A DNA stretch of 64,000 nucleotides from Boseongicola sp. (GCA_014075275.1 CP046179.1:1311932-1375931), one strand, 5' to 3'. Positions 8,939 through 17,754 are shown, counted from the first letter of the stretch. Made by a program: numbers and translations. The notes: a model not told the origin generated them from the letters alone.

Positions 8939-9856
8939 TCACCGCGCCCGAGGATGCGTCGCATCATAAACTTCCATCAAACGCGCAGTATCCACCGCCG
9001 TATAGGCCTGAGTAGTTGATAACGAGGCATGCCCCAACAACTCTTGTATTGACCGCAAATCACCACCTGCATTCAACAAGTGGGTGGCAAAGCTGTGCCG
9101 CATGGCGTGCGGCGTCGCAGTTGCCGGCAAACCCAGCTGCGCCCGTGCACCAGCCATTGCCTTTTGGACAATCCGCGCGCTTAACGCCCCGCCACGAACA
9201 CCGCGAAACAACGGCGCATCAGACTCAATTTCAAACGGGCAAACTCCAAAATAGGCGTCCAGGGCTGCTTCCGCTGCGGGAATAACTGGCACAATACGTT
9301 CTTTTTGTCCCTTACCAATAATGCGAAGTGCCTTGCCCAACGGCACATCCTTTCCGCGCAAGGCCAGAGCTTCAGAAATCCGCAATCCACAACCGTAAAG
9401 AAGAGTCAGCACCGCCGCATCACGCAACGCAACCCAATCTTCCACCGATTGAAATTCAACCGCGTCGATAACAGCCTTCGCAGCATCGATCTCCAGTGGC
9501 CTTGGCAGTTTTTTCTGAAACCTGGGCGATCGCGTCATCAAGACCGCAGACGGATCAAATCCCTCGCGTTCCGCCATCCACCCAACAAAGTTTTTGACCG
9601 CCGAAAGCGCCCGCGCCAATGATCGCGCCCCAACACCGCGCGCTCTTTCGTGGGCCATCCATGATCGCATATCGCGGGTCGACAAGTTTCCAAGTTTCGC
9701 GGCTCCGGCTCTCTCGCCATGGTGACTTTGCACAAAACTTAGGAACCCATGAACGTCAGCCTGATAAGCTGTAATCGTATTGGGTGAACGATCACCAATC
9801 GCACCCATCTCGGCCAGCCAGCGGTCTACCGCATCGCTCAGACCAGCACTGATCAC
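8939..9856 (-). CDS. xerC: Tyrosine recombinase XerC
   Basis: This 305-residue site-specific recombinase resolves chromosome dimers at dif with XerD. The N-terminal SAM-like DNA-binding domain spans about 5-95; the catalytic domain shows R159 (GLRISEAL), K182 (GKGQKERIVP), H250 and R253 (PHAMRHSFATHL), H276 (LLGHASLS) and the nucleophile Y285 (TTQAYTAVD). Residue set and length match Xer proteins, not phage integrases. Its start overlaps the stop of the DUF484 gene by 4 bp, the same pairing as in many proteobacteria, so the two are co-transcribed. XerD would be encoded elsewhere. Confidence 0.95.
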   Translation of the reverse strand: MISAGLSDAVDRWLAEMGAIGDRSPNTITAYQADVHGFLSFVQSHHGERAGAAKLGNLSTRDMRSWMAHERARGVGARSLARALSAVKNFVGWMAEREGFDPSAVLMTRSPRFQKKLPRPLEIDAAKAVIDAVEFQSVEDWVALRDAAVLTLLYGCGLRISEALALRGKDVPLGKALRIIGKGQKERIVPVIPAAEAALDAYFGVCPFEIESDAPLFRGVRGGALSARIVQKAMAGARAQLGLPATATPHAMRHSFATHLLNAGGDLRSIQELLGHASLSTTQAYTAVDTARLMEVYDATHPRAR

Positions 9857-10554
9857 CCCAACCAGCGGCGCATCGCGCGTTCGAAGACACCGCCCATGAA
9901 ACTCAGCAAATCCGTTCCCTGATGTTGTGTGAACTGGTGCGGGTCATCCGAGCCAAAAGCCAACATACCGTGCAATCTGTTTTCGCCAAAATCCAAATGC
10001 AGACAGGCTTCCGATTTTACCCAGTCGTTGTTCTTGCCGTAGATTGTTCCCTGCCCGGGCTCCACAGATCGCAATGTTACCTGGCGCGCGGCCTTTCCGC
10101 GACCGATGTAGTCTTCGCAAAAGCCTGGTGCCGCAATTGACAAAACGTCGCTTACACTGGCCAAAGCTGGGTCCATTGCATTTTCATGACTTTCCAAGAT
10201 CAATCGTGCTCGCCCTACCCGCAGGATATCAGCAACGTCGTCGCCCAGACGGCGAAGGAATTCGTCAAATTCATGCGGCTCAAGAAAAGCTAAAATCGCG
10301 CGGTGAATTTGGTTTGTTCCGGCCAAATTCTCGTAGGCCGCTGCGATGACCGATTTATGAGTGTCCTCAAGCCGCGATAAACGATCTTCCAACCGCTCCA
10401 TCGCAACACCTCGCAAATCCACGATATTTCCACCCATGGCACGCTCATTGGCTGCGATCAAAGCTCGCATCACGTCTGGATCGCTTAGGATCACGTCAGG
10501 TTCGTTCAGAATACGCGCACGCAAATCATCGGCCAAAACCGCTGCTTCATTCAT
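9853..10554 (-). CDS. DUF484 family protein
   Basis: The ATG at 10554 (MNEAAVLADDLRARIL) has GAGG upstream and fits the family N-terminus; the frame extends further but with unlikely sequence. The 233-residue product is a soluble protein with a coiled N-terminal half (MERLEDRLSRLEDTHKSV near residues 48-65) and a GAF-like C-terminal half, as in DUF484. Members are found immediately upstream of xerC in proteobacteria; no biochemical role is firmly known. The translational coupling with xerC (ATGA overlap) suggests a role linked to recombination or cell division. Confidence 0.88.
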   Translation of the reverse strand: MNEAAVLADDLRARILNEPDVILSDPDVMRALIAANERAMGGNIVDLRGVAMERLEDRLSRLEDTHKSVIAAAYENLAGTNQIHRAILAFLEPHEFDEFLRRLGDDVADILRVGRARLILESHENAMDPALASVSDVLSIAAPGFCEDYIGRGKAARQVTLRSVEPGQGTIYGKNNDWVKSEACLHLDFGENRLHGMLAFGSDDPHQFTQHQGTDLLSFMGGVFERAMRRWLG

Positions 10555-10691
10555 GGATAGGCCTCGCTCGTTGCCCCTGATGTGGATCGTTGCCACACCT
10601 GTTTTTGTTCTGGTCAGATTGCCACCAGAAGAACTGCGGCTCAATAGCCGAGTATCCAAGCAATATCAGGCGCGGCGCAGACGCAACGGTT

Positions 10692-11741
10692 TCAGAAAGA
10701 CTTGGCGGCCTCGGACAGGTTTCTGAGTTTTGTCATTGCCAGATCACGGCCCAGAAACCCCAATCCACAATCAGGCGCGGCCATCACGCGATCCGCCGGC
10801 ATATGCTGCAAAACCTCCTCCATACGCGCCCGAATCTCGTCGACGGCCTCAACCCGGCTTGAAGCGACGGTTACAAATCCCACAATCAGCGTGGAGACTT
10901 CGAAAAGCGGGAACAGCTCTGCCGGGTTATGCCGATGCGCGTCTTCGATGCTGATTTGATCCACCAACCCGTCAACCGCTTCGGCAATACGGACATAGCT
11001 GTCTTGCTCGGCTTTGGGGTAATCCATGTCATCCAGTCTGTTAGGATAACCGCAGCACATGTGAACAACTCGCGTCACATCACTGGGAACGCCTTCAAAG
11101 CATTTTGTTAACGTTCGCATACCATATTCCAGCGCCTGCTCCGGCTTTCGCGCGAATATCGGTTCGTCGATCTGAATATTCTTGCAACCGGCCTCCACAA
11201 GCGCCCGCACCTCTGTATTCAGAGCGGCCGCAAGATCTTCTGCCTGCCGCTCGGCATCGTTATAGAAAACATCAGCCGTCGTATCCGAGATCGTCATCGG
11301 CCCCGGTAGTGTGATCTTTACCGGTCGGTCCGAAGCGGCTTGGGCAATTTGCCAATCGCGTACCAACACGCTTTCCCCACGCGCCCGCACCGGCCCGCGT
11401 ATAGTCGGCAATTCCGAAACATATGCTCCATTCCGCAATACCCGCTTGGTCAGGGATTGGAAATCGAACCCATCAAAGTGACGGCACTGATAATGAACAT
11501 AGTTTTCGCGCCGAACTTCGCCATCGGTTGGTACGTCAACGCCGCACTCAATCTGATCACGAACCACTTCTGCGGTTGCCAGATCCATAAGTTCCTGCGC
11601 TTCAGGCGTTTGCGCCTCTTCCCAGACCCTAAGAACTCGATCGTTGTAGTCCGTTGTATCGTGCCCAACCTGAAACCAGTCTGTAACCGGGACGTAGTTG
11701 GGCTTTGGGTAGGCGCCAATACACGTTGTTTTCAAAGGCAT
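10692..11741 (-). CDS. Core MetE-like cobalamin-independent methyltransferase
   Basis: This 349-residue protein corresponds to the C-terminal catalytic domain of methionine synthase MetE, without the N-terminal half. It contains the zinc-ligand segment HMCCGYP (around residue 230), a conserved QIDEP and, near the C-terminus, APDCGLGF with the last cysteine ligand. Short MetE-like proteins of this kind act as methyltransferases with diverse methyl donors; whether this one makes methionine is not shown. It lies just downstream of nadK on the same strand, 19 bp apart, and could share its transcript. Confidence 0.85.
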   Translation of the reverse strand: MPLKTTCIGAYPKPNYVPVTDWFQVGHDTTDYNDRVLRVWEEAQTPEAQELMDLATAEVVRDQIECGVDVPTDGEVRRENYVHYQCRHFDGFDFQSLTKRVLRNGAYVSELPTIRGPVRARGESVLVRDWQIAQAASDRPVKITLPGPMTISDTTADVFYNDAERQAEDLAAALNTEVRALVEAGCKNIQIDEPIFARKPEQALEYGMRTLTKCFEGVPSDVTRVVHMCCGYPNRLDDMDYPKAEQDSYVRIAEAVDGLVDQISIEDAHRHNPAELFPLFEVSTLIVGFVTVASSRVEAVDEIRARMEEVLQHMPADRVMAAPDCGLGFLGRDLAMTKLRNLSEAAKSF

Positions 11742-11760
11742 AGTGTCCCCTTTGGTTCCG

Positions 11761-12522
11761 TCAGAAAAATTGCTCTCGGATCAGGCGTTCATCCAATCCG
11801 TGGCCTGGATCAAACAGCAATCGGTGGCTCTGAGTGCTGTCGCTCCGCACTTCAACCCACAACACATTGCGCACCGGCCGACTGTCAGCATCCGCCATCA
11901 CCGGCCTTTTCGACGGGTTCAGGACGTCAAACCGCACAGTTGCCGATTTAGGCAGCAAAGCCCCGCGCCATCGTCGGGGACGAAATGCGGCCACCGCCGT
12001 CAGCGCCAAAACTTCGGCGCCAATCGGCAAAATAGGTCCATGTGCTGAATAATTGTAGGCCGTGGAACCTGCTGGCGTCGCGACCAGAGCACCATCGCAG
12101 ACAAGCTCTTCCATTCTCGGACGGCCATCGACCGAAATCTTCAACCGCGCTGCTTGCGGCCCCGCGCGCAGCAATGAAACCTCATTAATTGCAAGAGCTT
12201 CTGTGATCTCTCCATCTTCGTTTTCAGCCCGCATGGCCAATGGGTTGATAGCTGCCTCCTCCGCCTCTGACAGACGTTCTGGCAAGTCATCCTCGCTGTA
12301 TGTGTTCATGAGAAAGCCGACAGTCCCGCGGTTCATCCCATATACTGGCTTGGCCAGTGGTCGAACCTCGTTCAGCGTCTGAAGCATGAAGCCATCACCG
12401 CCAAGTGCAACAATCACATCCGCATTTTCGGCGTCGTGTTGTCCGTAGCGATCTATCAGTGTCAAAAGCGCCTCTTGCGCGACGGGCACCTCGCTTGCTC
12501 GGAACGAAATTTTGGTGCCCAT
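11761..12522 (-). CDS. nadK: NAD kinase
   Basis: From the ATG at 12522 ([13 protein letters not shown]) the protein has 253 residues, normal for alphaproteobacterial NAD kinases; the open frame runs 72 codons further upstream but with unrelated sequence across the region in front of glyA. The GGDG motif at 41-44 ([11 protein letters not shown]), the NE pair in AINEVSLL and the TPAGSTAYN segment are the ATP/NAD-binding signatures. The enzyme makes NADP from NAD. It is divergent from glyA, with about 180 bp between starts, so both promoters lie there. Confidence 0.95.
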   Translation of the reverse strand: MGTKISFRASEVPVAQEALLTLIDRYGQHDAENADVIVALGGDGFMLQTLNEVRPLAKPVYGMNRGTVGFLMNTYSEDDLPERLSEAEEAAINPLAMRAENEDGEITEALAINEVSLLRAGPQAARLKISVDGRPRMEELVCDGALVATPAGSTAYNYSAHGPILPIGAEVLALTAVAAFRPRRWRGALLPKSATVRFDVLNPSKRPVMADADSRPVRNVLWVEVRSDSTQSHRLLFDPGHGLDERLIREQFF

Positions 12523-12703
12523 TTGGCCCTCGCCGTCTAGGTTTGTCTGGAACGATTGCGCGTGCCGATCAGAAACACAAGTCCTGCTGACGAAACACTG
12601 TGACGAGATTGCACGGCAAAGTGCCGGAATCGCCGCTTTGCCCTGCTTCAATTTCCGTTTATGCACGCGCCAAATCCAACCGTGCCCTTCTGGGAGGCCC
12701 GAT

Positions 12704-13999
12704 ATGTACGACACTGTCCGCGACAGCGGTTTTTTCACCGAAGCCCTAGAAACCCGCGACCCCGAAATTTTTGGCTCAATTAGATCCGAACTTGGCCGTC
12801 AGCGCGAAGAAATCGAGTTGATCGCTTCCGAAAACATCGTCAGCGCCGCTGTAATGGAAGCGCAAGGGTCAGTCATGACCAACAAGTATGCCGAGGGCTA
12901 TCCCGGGCGGCGATACTACGGCGGCTGTCAATATGTCGACGTTGCCGAAACATTGGCAATAGAACGCGCCAAAGAACTCTTTGGCGCGCTTTACGCGAAC
13001 GTCCAACCAAACTCAGGCAGCCAAATGAACCAGGCTGTGTTTCTCGCACTCCTGAAACCTGGCGACACGTTTATGGGATTGGACCTGAACTCTGGCGGGC
13101 ACCTAACACATGGCTCGCCTGTCAACATGTCCGGCAAATGGTTTAACGTAGTGTCCTATGGTGTGCGTCCCCAGGACGAGCGCTTGGATATGGAGGAAGT
13201 TCGTGAAAAAGCACGCGAGCACAAACCAAAACTGATCCTTGCAGGTGGAACCGCCTATTCGCGCACCTGGGACTGGGCTGCATTCCGCGAGATCGCCGAC
13301 GAAATCGGCGCGGTCCTCATGGTGGATATGGCACACATCGCCGGACTAGTGGCAGGCGGTCAACATCCTTCGCCATTGCCACATGCCCATGTTGTCACTT
13401 CGACTACGCATAAATCTCTGCGCGGTCCTCGCGGCGGCCTGATCTTGACCAATGATGAAGCTATTGCAAAGAAAGTGAATTCTGCAGTCTTCCCGGGATT
13501 GCAAGGTGGTCCGTTGATGCACGTAATCGCGGCAAAAGCTGTGGCTTTTGGCGAGGCGTTGCGTCCTGAGTTTAAATCCTACACCGCACAAGTGGTATCC
13601 AATGCCCGAGCAACTGCCGACGAACTGATGAAAGGCGGCATTGATATCGTGTCTGGTGGCACCGACAATCACCTGATGCTTGCTGACTTGCGGCCCAAAG
13701 GCGTAACCGGCAAAGCAACCGAAGCTGCCCTGGGACGCGCCAACATCACATGCAATAAAAACGGCGTGCCATTCGACCCCGAGAAACCGTTCGTTACCTC
13801 AGGTATCCGCGTGGGTACGCCAGCCGGCACCACCCGTGGATTTGGCGAAGAGGAGTTTCGCCAGATTGCACGTTGGATTGTTGAGGTTGTGGACGGGCTT
13901 GCAGAGAATGGCGAGGACGGAAACGGCGATGTAGAAGCACGCGTGCGCAATGAAGTCATCGAACTTTGTAAGAAGTTCCCACTTTATCCAAACCTTTAA
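12704..13999 (+). CDS. glyA: Serine hydroxymethyltransferase
   Basis: The ATG at 12704 has a strong GGAGG at 12693-12697 and gives 431 residues, the standard GlyA length. The enzyme interconverts serine and glycine with tetrahydrofolate, supplying one-carbon units. Visible signatures are [10 protein letters not shown] near 38, the [13 protein letters not shown] substrate loop at 62-74, and the pyridoxal phosphate lysine K237 in [13 protein letters not shown]. It is monocistronic by position; an inverted repeat follows the stop. Confidence 0.97.
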   Translation: MYDTVRDSGFFTEALETRDPEIFGSIRSELGRQREEIELIASENIVSAAVMEAQGSVMTNKYAEGYPGRRYYGGCQYVDVAETLAIERAKELFGALYANVQPNSGSQMNQAVFLALLKPGDTFMGLDLNSGGHLTHGSPVNMSGKWFNVVSYGVRPQDERLDMEEVREKAREHKPKLILAGGTAYSRTWDWAAFREIADEIGAVLMVDMAHIAGLVAGGQHPSPLPHAHVVTSTTHKSLRGPRGGLILTNDEAIAKKVNSAVFPGLQGGPLMHVIAAKAVAFGEALRPEFKSYTAQVVSNARATADELMKGGIDIVSGGTDNHLMLADLRPKGVTGKATEAALGRANITCNKNGVPFDPEKPFVTSGIRVGTPAGTTRGFGEEEFRQIARWIVEVVDGLAENGEDGNGDVEARVRNEVIELCKKFPLYPNL

Positions 14000-14015
14000 G
14001 ACATTTGGTTCTCGA

Positions 14016-14040
14016 CAGATGGTGACAAGGTCATCATCTG
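14016..14040 (+). terminator. Inverted repeat after glyA
   Basis: CAGATGGTGAC (14016-14026), loop AAG, then GTCATCATCTG (14030-14040): 11 bp with one G-U pair. There is no T tract, so this may be a bidirectional or Rho-assisted terminator between glyA and the convergent small membrane gene. Confidence 0.4.
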
Positions 14041-14053
14041 CCGTTGCCCGGCC

Positions 14054-14419
14054 CTAATCAAAGTAACCGGTGTTCAGCAAGTAAAAGAATACTGACAGAA
14101 CAACCAAAACAAAGACGAATGCAACCTTGGCGACGAAATCAAGAACGTCTCCCCAGCGCGCAAGCATTGGATTTTGAGTATCCAAGAATGCGTTCACCCG
14201 ACGTTCGGCACGTTTCAGCTTTTTCTCATCAATCTGCCAATGAAGTTTTGGATTGGATGAAATAACTTCTGCCTCTAGTAAAGTTTGCAGTTCATTTGAC
14301 AACCGATTGGGCAACTTTCGTCCTGCCCTTTCGACGACATCCTGCATGCCGCCAGATTTTACGCGCAGCTGGGTCGCAATTCTGTCGGCCATGATTTGGA
14401 TACGGTCAGCGGTTTCCAT
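14054..14419 (-). CDS. Conserved hypothetical protein with C-terminal membrane anchor
   Basis: This 121-residue protein is charged and helical for its first 90 residues (for example EKKLKRAERRVNAFLD) and ends in one strong membrane helix (VAKVAFVFVLVVLSVFFYLL), so it is probably a tail-anchored inner membrane protein facing the cytoplasm. I do not recognise a named domain. The start ATG at 14419 lies 40 bp from the divergent alpha/beta hydrolase start, so the two promoters must overlap. It is convergent with glyA. Confidence 0.65.
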   Translation of the reverse strand: METADRIQIMADRIATQLRVKSGGMQDVVERAGRKLPNRLSNELQTLLEAEVISSNPKLHWQIDEKKLKRAERRVNAFLDTQNPMLARWGDVLDFVAKVAFVFVLVVLSVFFYLLNTGYFD

Positions 14420-14458
14420 ATCACTGGCGATACCGCGACTGTCGCGCTAAGAGAAGTC

Positions 14459-15208
14459 ATGTTGAATAAACTTGTCCATGAAAGCAATTCAGACGCCACA
14501 CCGTTGCTGATCGCGCATGGCCTGTTCGGCTCGGCGCGCAACTGGGGGGTGGTTGCCAAGCGCCTTTCCGCAGGGCGACATGTGTCGGCTGTTGATATGA
14601 GAAACCACGGTGCAAGTCCTTGGTTTGAAACACATACATATCAGGACCTGGCAACTGATTTAGCAAATGAAATTTCCGCAGGCACCGATGCACTGGGCCA
14701 CTCGATGGGCGGTAAGGCAGCGATGGCGCTTGCGCTAAAGTATCCCGGTAAAGTTCGCAAACTGATTGTCGCAGATATTTCTCCTGTGACTTATCGGCAT
14801 ACGCAGATGCACATGATCGACGCGATGCGCTCAATCGACCTAAGCGCTATTCAAACAAGGGGTGATGCTGATCGCCAATTGCGGGACCACGTTGACGCCC
14901 CTGGAGTGAGGGCATTTTTGCTTCAATCGCTGGACGTAAAAGCCAAAAAATGGCGCCTGAACTTAGATGTGCTCGCGGCGGAAATGGATAGTATCATTGG
15001 TTTTCCCGAGATTTCGGGTCAATTTGAAGGGCCATCTCTTTTTCTATCAGGGGCGGAGAGCGATTATGTCCTCTCTGAACACCGCGAAACCATCCGCAAC
15101 CTTTTTCCAAAGGCAAAGTTCGCAAAAATTCCTGGGGCAGGACACTGGCTTCATGCCGACCGCCCGCGCGCGTTTGAGGCAGCGGTTGACGCCTTCTTAA
15201 GTGCTTAA
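14459..15208 (+). CDS. Alpha/beta hydrolase, YbfF-like esterase
   Basis: I chose the ATG at 14459, preceded by AAGAGAAG, over an upstream GTG; the product has 249 residues. It shows the alpha/beta hydrolase landmarks: the oxyanion region LLIAHGLFGSARNW near residue 18, the nucleophile elbow GHSMGGKAAM near 81, and the catalytic histidine in GAGHWLHADRP near the C-terminus. The HGLFGSARNWG and VDMRNHGASPW segments resemble the YbfF short-chain acyl esterases. The natural substrate is unknown. It is divergent from the tail-anchored hypothetical gene. Confidence 0.88.
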   Translation: MLNKLVHESNSDATPLLIAHGLFGSARNWGVVAKRLSAGRHVSAVDMRNHGASPWFETHTYQDLATDLANEISAGTDALGHSMGGKAAMALALKYPGKVRKLIVADISPVTYRHTQMHMIDAMRSIDLSAIQTRGDADRQLRDHVDAPGVRAFLLQSLDVKAKKWRLNLDVLAAEMDSIIGFPEISGQFEGPSLFLSGAESDYVLSEHRETIRNLFPKAKFAKIPGAGHWLHADRPRAFEAAVDAFLSA

Positions 15209-15231
15209 GGTGTTCCGAACTTGATACCGCT

Positions 15232-15411
15232 TTAACTTCCGAGCAAGCCGCTCACACTTGTGACAATTCCGGACATCACGGAACCGATACTATGGCCGAC
15301 ATCCGACGCAAATGATTCCGGTGTACTAATCATGCTGGCGTGCAGCGCATCGCCAAATGCAAGATAGCCGGCAAGCAGAACAACAGCAGCAGTCATCAAA
15401 CGAAGATTCAT
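15232..15411 (-). CDS. Small membrane-anchored or exported protein, 59 residues
   Basis: A hand-read frame from the ATG at 15411 to a TAA at 15232-15234 gives MNLRLMTAAVVLLAGYLAFG followed by a short Ser/Gly-containing tail that ends SVSGLLGS. The first 25 residues form a signal or membrane helix. It is the most downstream of three similar small minus-strand ORFs (15232-16116), which supports its reality. No known family is recognised. Confidence 0.5.
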   Translation of the reverse strand: MNLRLMTAAVVLLAGYLAFGDALHASMISTPESFASDVGHSIGSVMSGIVTSVSGLLGS

Positions 15412-15528
15412 AACTCAACCCCCAAGAACTTGATCTAAATGCCAGAAGCGTAACACAAAAACAGTTCGTTTCCGAATCCGGGATAATCTGGGGTGTATTT
15501 GAGGCGGGATCAGAGAGGTCAGATTATC

Positions 15529-15705
15529 TTAGTTGACGATACCACCGGCCGCATTTTTGACGCCTTGAATGGCACTTGACGAAGAACTGCTGTAGCCGCC
15601 AATTGCGCCTCCTCCGTTGCCAGTGCTTACGCGAATTCCACCCGGCCCCGACAGCAAGTGGTAAGCTCCAAGCGCAATGGCGAATATCAACAGCAGGCGA
15701 CCCAA
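15529..15705 (-). CDS. Small Gly/Ser-rich membrane-anchored protein, TTG start, 58 residues
   Basis: A TTG at 15705 has a near-perfect GGAGG five to six bases upstream, which decides the start. The product begins MGRLLLIFAIALGAYHLLSG and then is rich in Gly and Ser (GGGAIGGYSSSSSS), ending in GGIVN. The MGRL(L/F) start and layout match the next ORF upstream (15874-16116, MGRLFIIAVAV), so the two look like diverged duplicates. The hydrophobic start would place it in the inner membrane with a flexible tail outside. Function unknown. Confidence 0.55.
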   Translation of the reverse strand: MGRLLLIFAIALGAYHLLSGPGGIRVSTGNGGGAIGGYSSSSSSAIQGVKNAAGGIVN

Positions 15706-15873
15706 TTTTACCTCCGGTTAACGGTTGTCTGCTAAATTAGTGATTGAATGTGGCAATTCGTGGACGTCAGAGTATTCTATTTTTTGGTTATTTTCATCGT
15801 ATTACGCCGAATAAACTTTAGTTCCGGCGAACCGTGGTGCGCCAGTTGGATCAGTTCTTGCGATTCAAAAGTT

Positions 15874-16116
15874 CTACTTGGCCGCCCCGAAGCTAGCGCC
15901 AATTCCGCTGCCCATGGATCGCATGGACCCTCCCGTAGACCGGCTTGACCCTGCAGCCATGCCGTAACCACCAGCAAAAGCTCCGGCGCCTACCGCCGGG
16001 CCGCTGCCACCGAACGAGATTGATTGAACACCTTTAAGAATGCTGTGACCGGTGTATTCATAGTATGCAAATGACGCAGCACCCACCGCGACGGCGATAA
16101 TAAACAATCGTCCCAT
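15874..16116 (-). CDS. Small Gly/Ser-rich membrane-anchored protein, 80 residues
   Basis: From the ATG at 16116 the product reads MGRLFIIAVAVGAASFAYYE, then a Gly/Ala/Ser-rich tail (about 45 residues with repeated GxG and SxGSM motifs). A G-rich ribosome site precedes the ATG. It shares its N-terminal MGRL hydrophobic segment with the neighbouring 58-residue ORF. It may be a surface or envelope protein of low complexity; no domain is recognised. It is the first gene of the three small tandem ORFs. Confidence 0.6.
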   Translation of the reverse strand: MGRLFIIAVAVGAASFAYYEYTGHSILKGVQSISFGGSGPAVGAGAFAGGYGMAAGSSRSTGGSMRSMGSGIGASFGAAK

Positions 16117-16221
16117 AGTACCCCCAACACTAAATAACAAAGGCAGATTACCAACTTAGAGCCTTGGAAGCGAGTCGCACCTTACGAAGTCGATGAGGTG
16201 CAAGAGAAAGCTGCGGGTTAG

Positions 16222-16810
16222 CCCAGATAACACTATATCTGGGTCGCATAAGAGAATGTTGTGGATCCGCTCAACAAAAACGCGACATCTGGTTGATTTG
16301 TGCGAGTCACGCGTGTATCGGTCACCTTACAGGTGCGTAGACGCGGTACTGCATCACTGACGCAGGGCGGGGTTCGATAGCGGAAGCGGTCGGATCCCGT
16401 TTTTCGTTGAGAAGTCATTAAAATTTCCGGGGTTTTTAATAGATGAAGGCGCCAGGTGCTCAGACGCGGTCTTCGCATCGTGCTGTTGCCAACACACCCT
16501 GACGCCTTCAATGAACCTTTCCCCCCAAGGGGCGATTGGCCCGTGCATTGGATCCGAAGACCCTCCGCTGTTATGTCTGATCTTGCGATCCTCCATAACC
16601 CGCTAAACCCTTGATCCACCTGACTTTCCCTTTCAACCCGAAGGTCGTCCGTTCTTTTCCGGCTTCCCTCAAACTTTCCCCGATCCTTCCCGGTACTGAT
16701 GTGCCGTTCCGTATCGCTTCCACCTTGAGAGGTCTCGCGGCCCGCCCTTTTGCCGAAGCTCCGTTGCGGTAGAAACAAAGTCACAAATCCCGAGGCTTCG
16801 GGCAAGACAA
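16222..16810 (-). ncRNA. Candidate large structured RNA
   Basis: No protein family is recognisable here, although one minus-strand frame (16233-16805) stays open. Read as RNA on the minus strand the stretch holds many hairpins closed by stable tetraloops: GAUC-GCAA-GAUC inside a GUUAUG/CAUAAC stem with a purine internal loop (about 16571-16600); GGGUC-UUCG-GAUCC (about 16551-16564); CGACC-UUCG-GGUUG (about 16635-16649); and GUGUUG-GCAA-CAGCAC. The last lies inside a 14-bp stem joining 16495-16509 with 16445-16458, which also encloses AGAC-CGC-GUCU. CUGCGUC-AGU-GAUGCAG lies nearer the 3' side, and CCCAGAUA...UAUCUGGG (16222-16243) closes the region. The loops are canonical GNRA/UUCG only on the minus strand. 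It does not match the conserved cores of RNase P, tmRNA or SRP RNA as I know them. Confidence 0.4.
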
Positions 16811-17045
16811 TAGCAGTGCAGCATAAAAATTAGATGGGGATAACCTGTTGGTATCCGGGGGGTATTTCTGTGGACAGTTTTGGAAATCTGAACCTTCTGA
16901 ACAACCTGTCACGGGATAACTAAAAATTTGTTGAAATACCGGAAAAAGACCGTTTTCTGCGCCTGCAAAGGCGTGCGTTGCGTGGTTTCGGCCCGAATCC
17001 TGCGTCACATAGGGCGAATCAGAGCGAATCGGCCCCAGGAAATCA

Positions 17046-17076
17046 CTGTCTGTATCGCGTCGGTATTACGTCGGTG
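17046..17076. repeat. 31-bp motif, copy 2 of 3
   Basis: Reverse-orientation copy of the motif seen at 1414-1445 and 36374-36405. On this strand it reads CTGTCTG, then TATCGCGTCGG, then TATTACGTCGG, then TG. Its unit order matches the copy between dnaA and dnaN. It lies 7 bp before the hairpin at 17083-17104. Confidence 0.8.
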
Positions 17077-17082
17077 GACCCG

Positions 17083-17104
17083 AACGGGGCGTTTACGCCC
17101 CGTT
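17083..17104. terminator. Hairpin after the 17.1-17.4 kb membrane gene
   Basis: AACGGGGCG (17083-17091), loop TTTA, CGCCCCGTT (17096-17104): a perfect 9-bp stem located 12 bp beyond the stop of the minus-strand gene at 17116. No strong T tract on the minus strand; it can act in either direction. Confidence 0.5.
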
Positions 17105-17115
17105 TAAGAGTTCGC

Positions 17116-17409
17116 TCAGGTAAGGGCCGAGATCAGAAGCGCAAGCCCAACCAATCCCAACAGCACGGAAGAGGTCATCTTCAACGCGGGAATATTGCGG
17201 GCCTGGATCAGCTTGCCATAGTTCCTGGCCGCCGTGGCATCGTCCATATCAACGCGCAGCGCGGTAATGTCATCCAAAGCAGCACCGCCCGCCAGAACAC
17301 CATAGGCAGTGATGGCAATCGTCAGCATGATCAGATCCGACGAATATCCACCCCCACCAAGTTCAAGAACGGCCGCAATGCCAAGCATGGTAAATAACGT
17401 GGTCCGCAT
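17116..17409 (-). CDS. Small integral membrane protein
   Basis: The ATG at 17409 gives a 97-residue protein (MRTTLFTMLGIAAVLELGGGG...). Three hydrophobic helices are visible: near residues 3-15, 20-45 and 75-95, separated by a charged loop (LRVDMDDATAARNYGKLIQ). No family is recognised. Twelve further codons upstream are open but add little. It is followed by a perfect hairpin and then by a copy of the 31-bp motif. Confidence 0.55.
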   Translation of the reverse strand: MRTTLFTMLGIAAVLELGGGGYSSDLIMLTIAITAYGVLAGGAALDDITALRVDMDDATAARNYGKLIQARNIPALKMTSSVLLGLVGLALLISALT

Positions 17410-17613
17410 AATGCTCGTGTAGTGCGAGGTGCAACCGATCAACATTTCAACGCGTAGTTCTGGTGTCGAGTTCTGTCCCTTCTTTACCCCCGGGTTTGGC
17501 CCCGGATGTGCGCAAGGTGTAACACGAATGCCCGGAATTGACCGTTTCCGCGCCGGTGGCTTGTGGGCAGTGACGAAAGCGCGGCATAAATCGCGCCAAC
17601 AGGAGGAACTCTG

Positions 17614-17754
17614 ATGTCTTCGAAATTTGCTTTGATTGCGGTGATGGTTTTTGGCGTGAGCGCCATTTCCGGATGTGTGCCGGTGGCGGTTGGTGCAGTT
17701 GGCGCTGTGGCGGTGGATTCTGCCGCTGAAAGCCGGGGCACCGATCTGTTCTGA
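17614..17754 (+). CDS. Small lipoprotein, 46 residues
   Basis: An ATG at 17614 with a perfect AGGAGG at 17601-17606 starts MSSKFALIAVMVFGVSAISGC, a lipoprotein signal with lipobox AISGC. The mature part is about 26 residues, Val/Ala-rich, ending RGTDLF. This length class of small lipoprotein is common and often unannotated. The function is unknown. A terminator-like hairpin follows 16 bp after the stop. Confidence 0.65.
   Translation: MSSKFALIAVMVFGVSAISGCVPVAVGAVGAVAVDSAAESRGTDLF

Noticed and set aside
12523-12738. N-terminal extension of the nadK frame
   Set aside because: Would cover the glyA promoter and start region; family length is reached from the ATG at 12522.
16233-16805. 190-codon minus-strand open frame
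   Set aside because: No recognisable family or plausible ribosome site, and the stretch is full of strong hairpins; I favour structured RNA. Kept as an alternative.
16222-16810. RNase P RNA, tmRNA or SRP RNA
   Set aside because: The conserved core sequences of those RNAs that I know are not visible.
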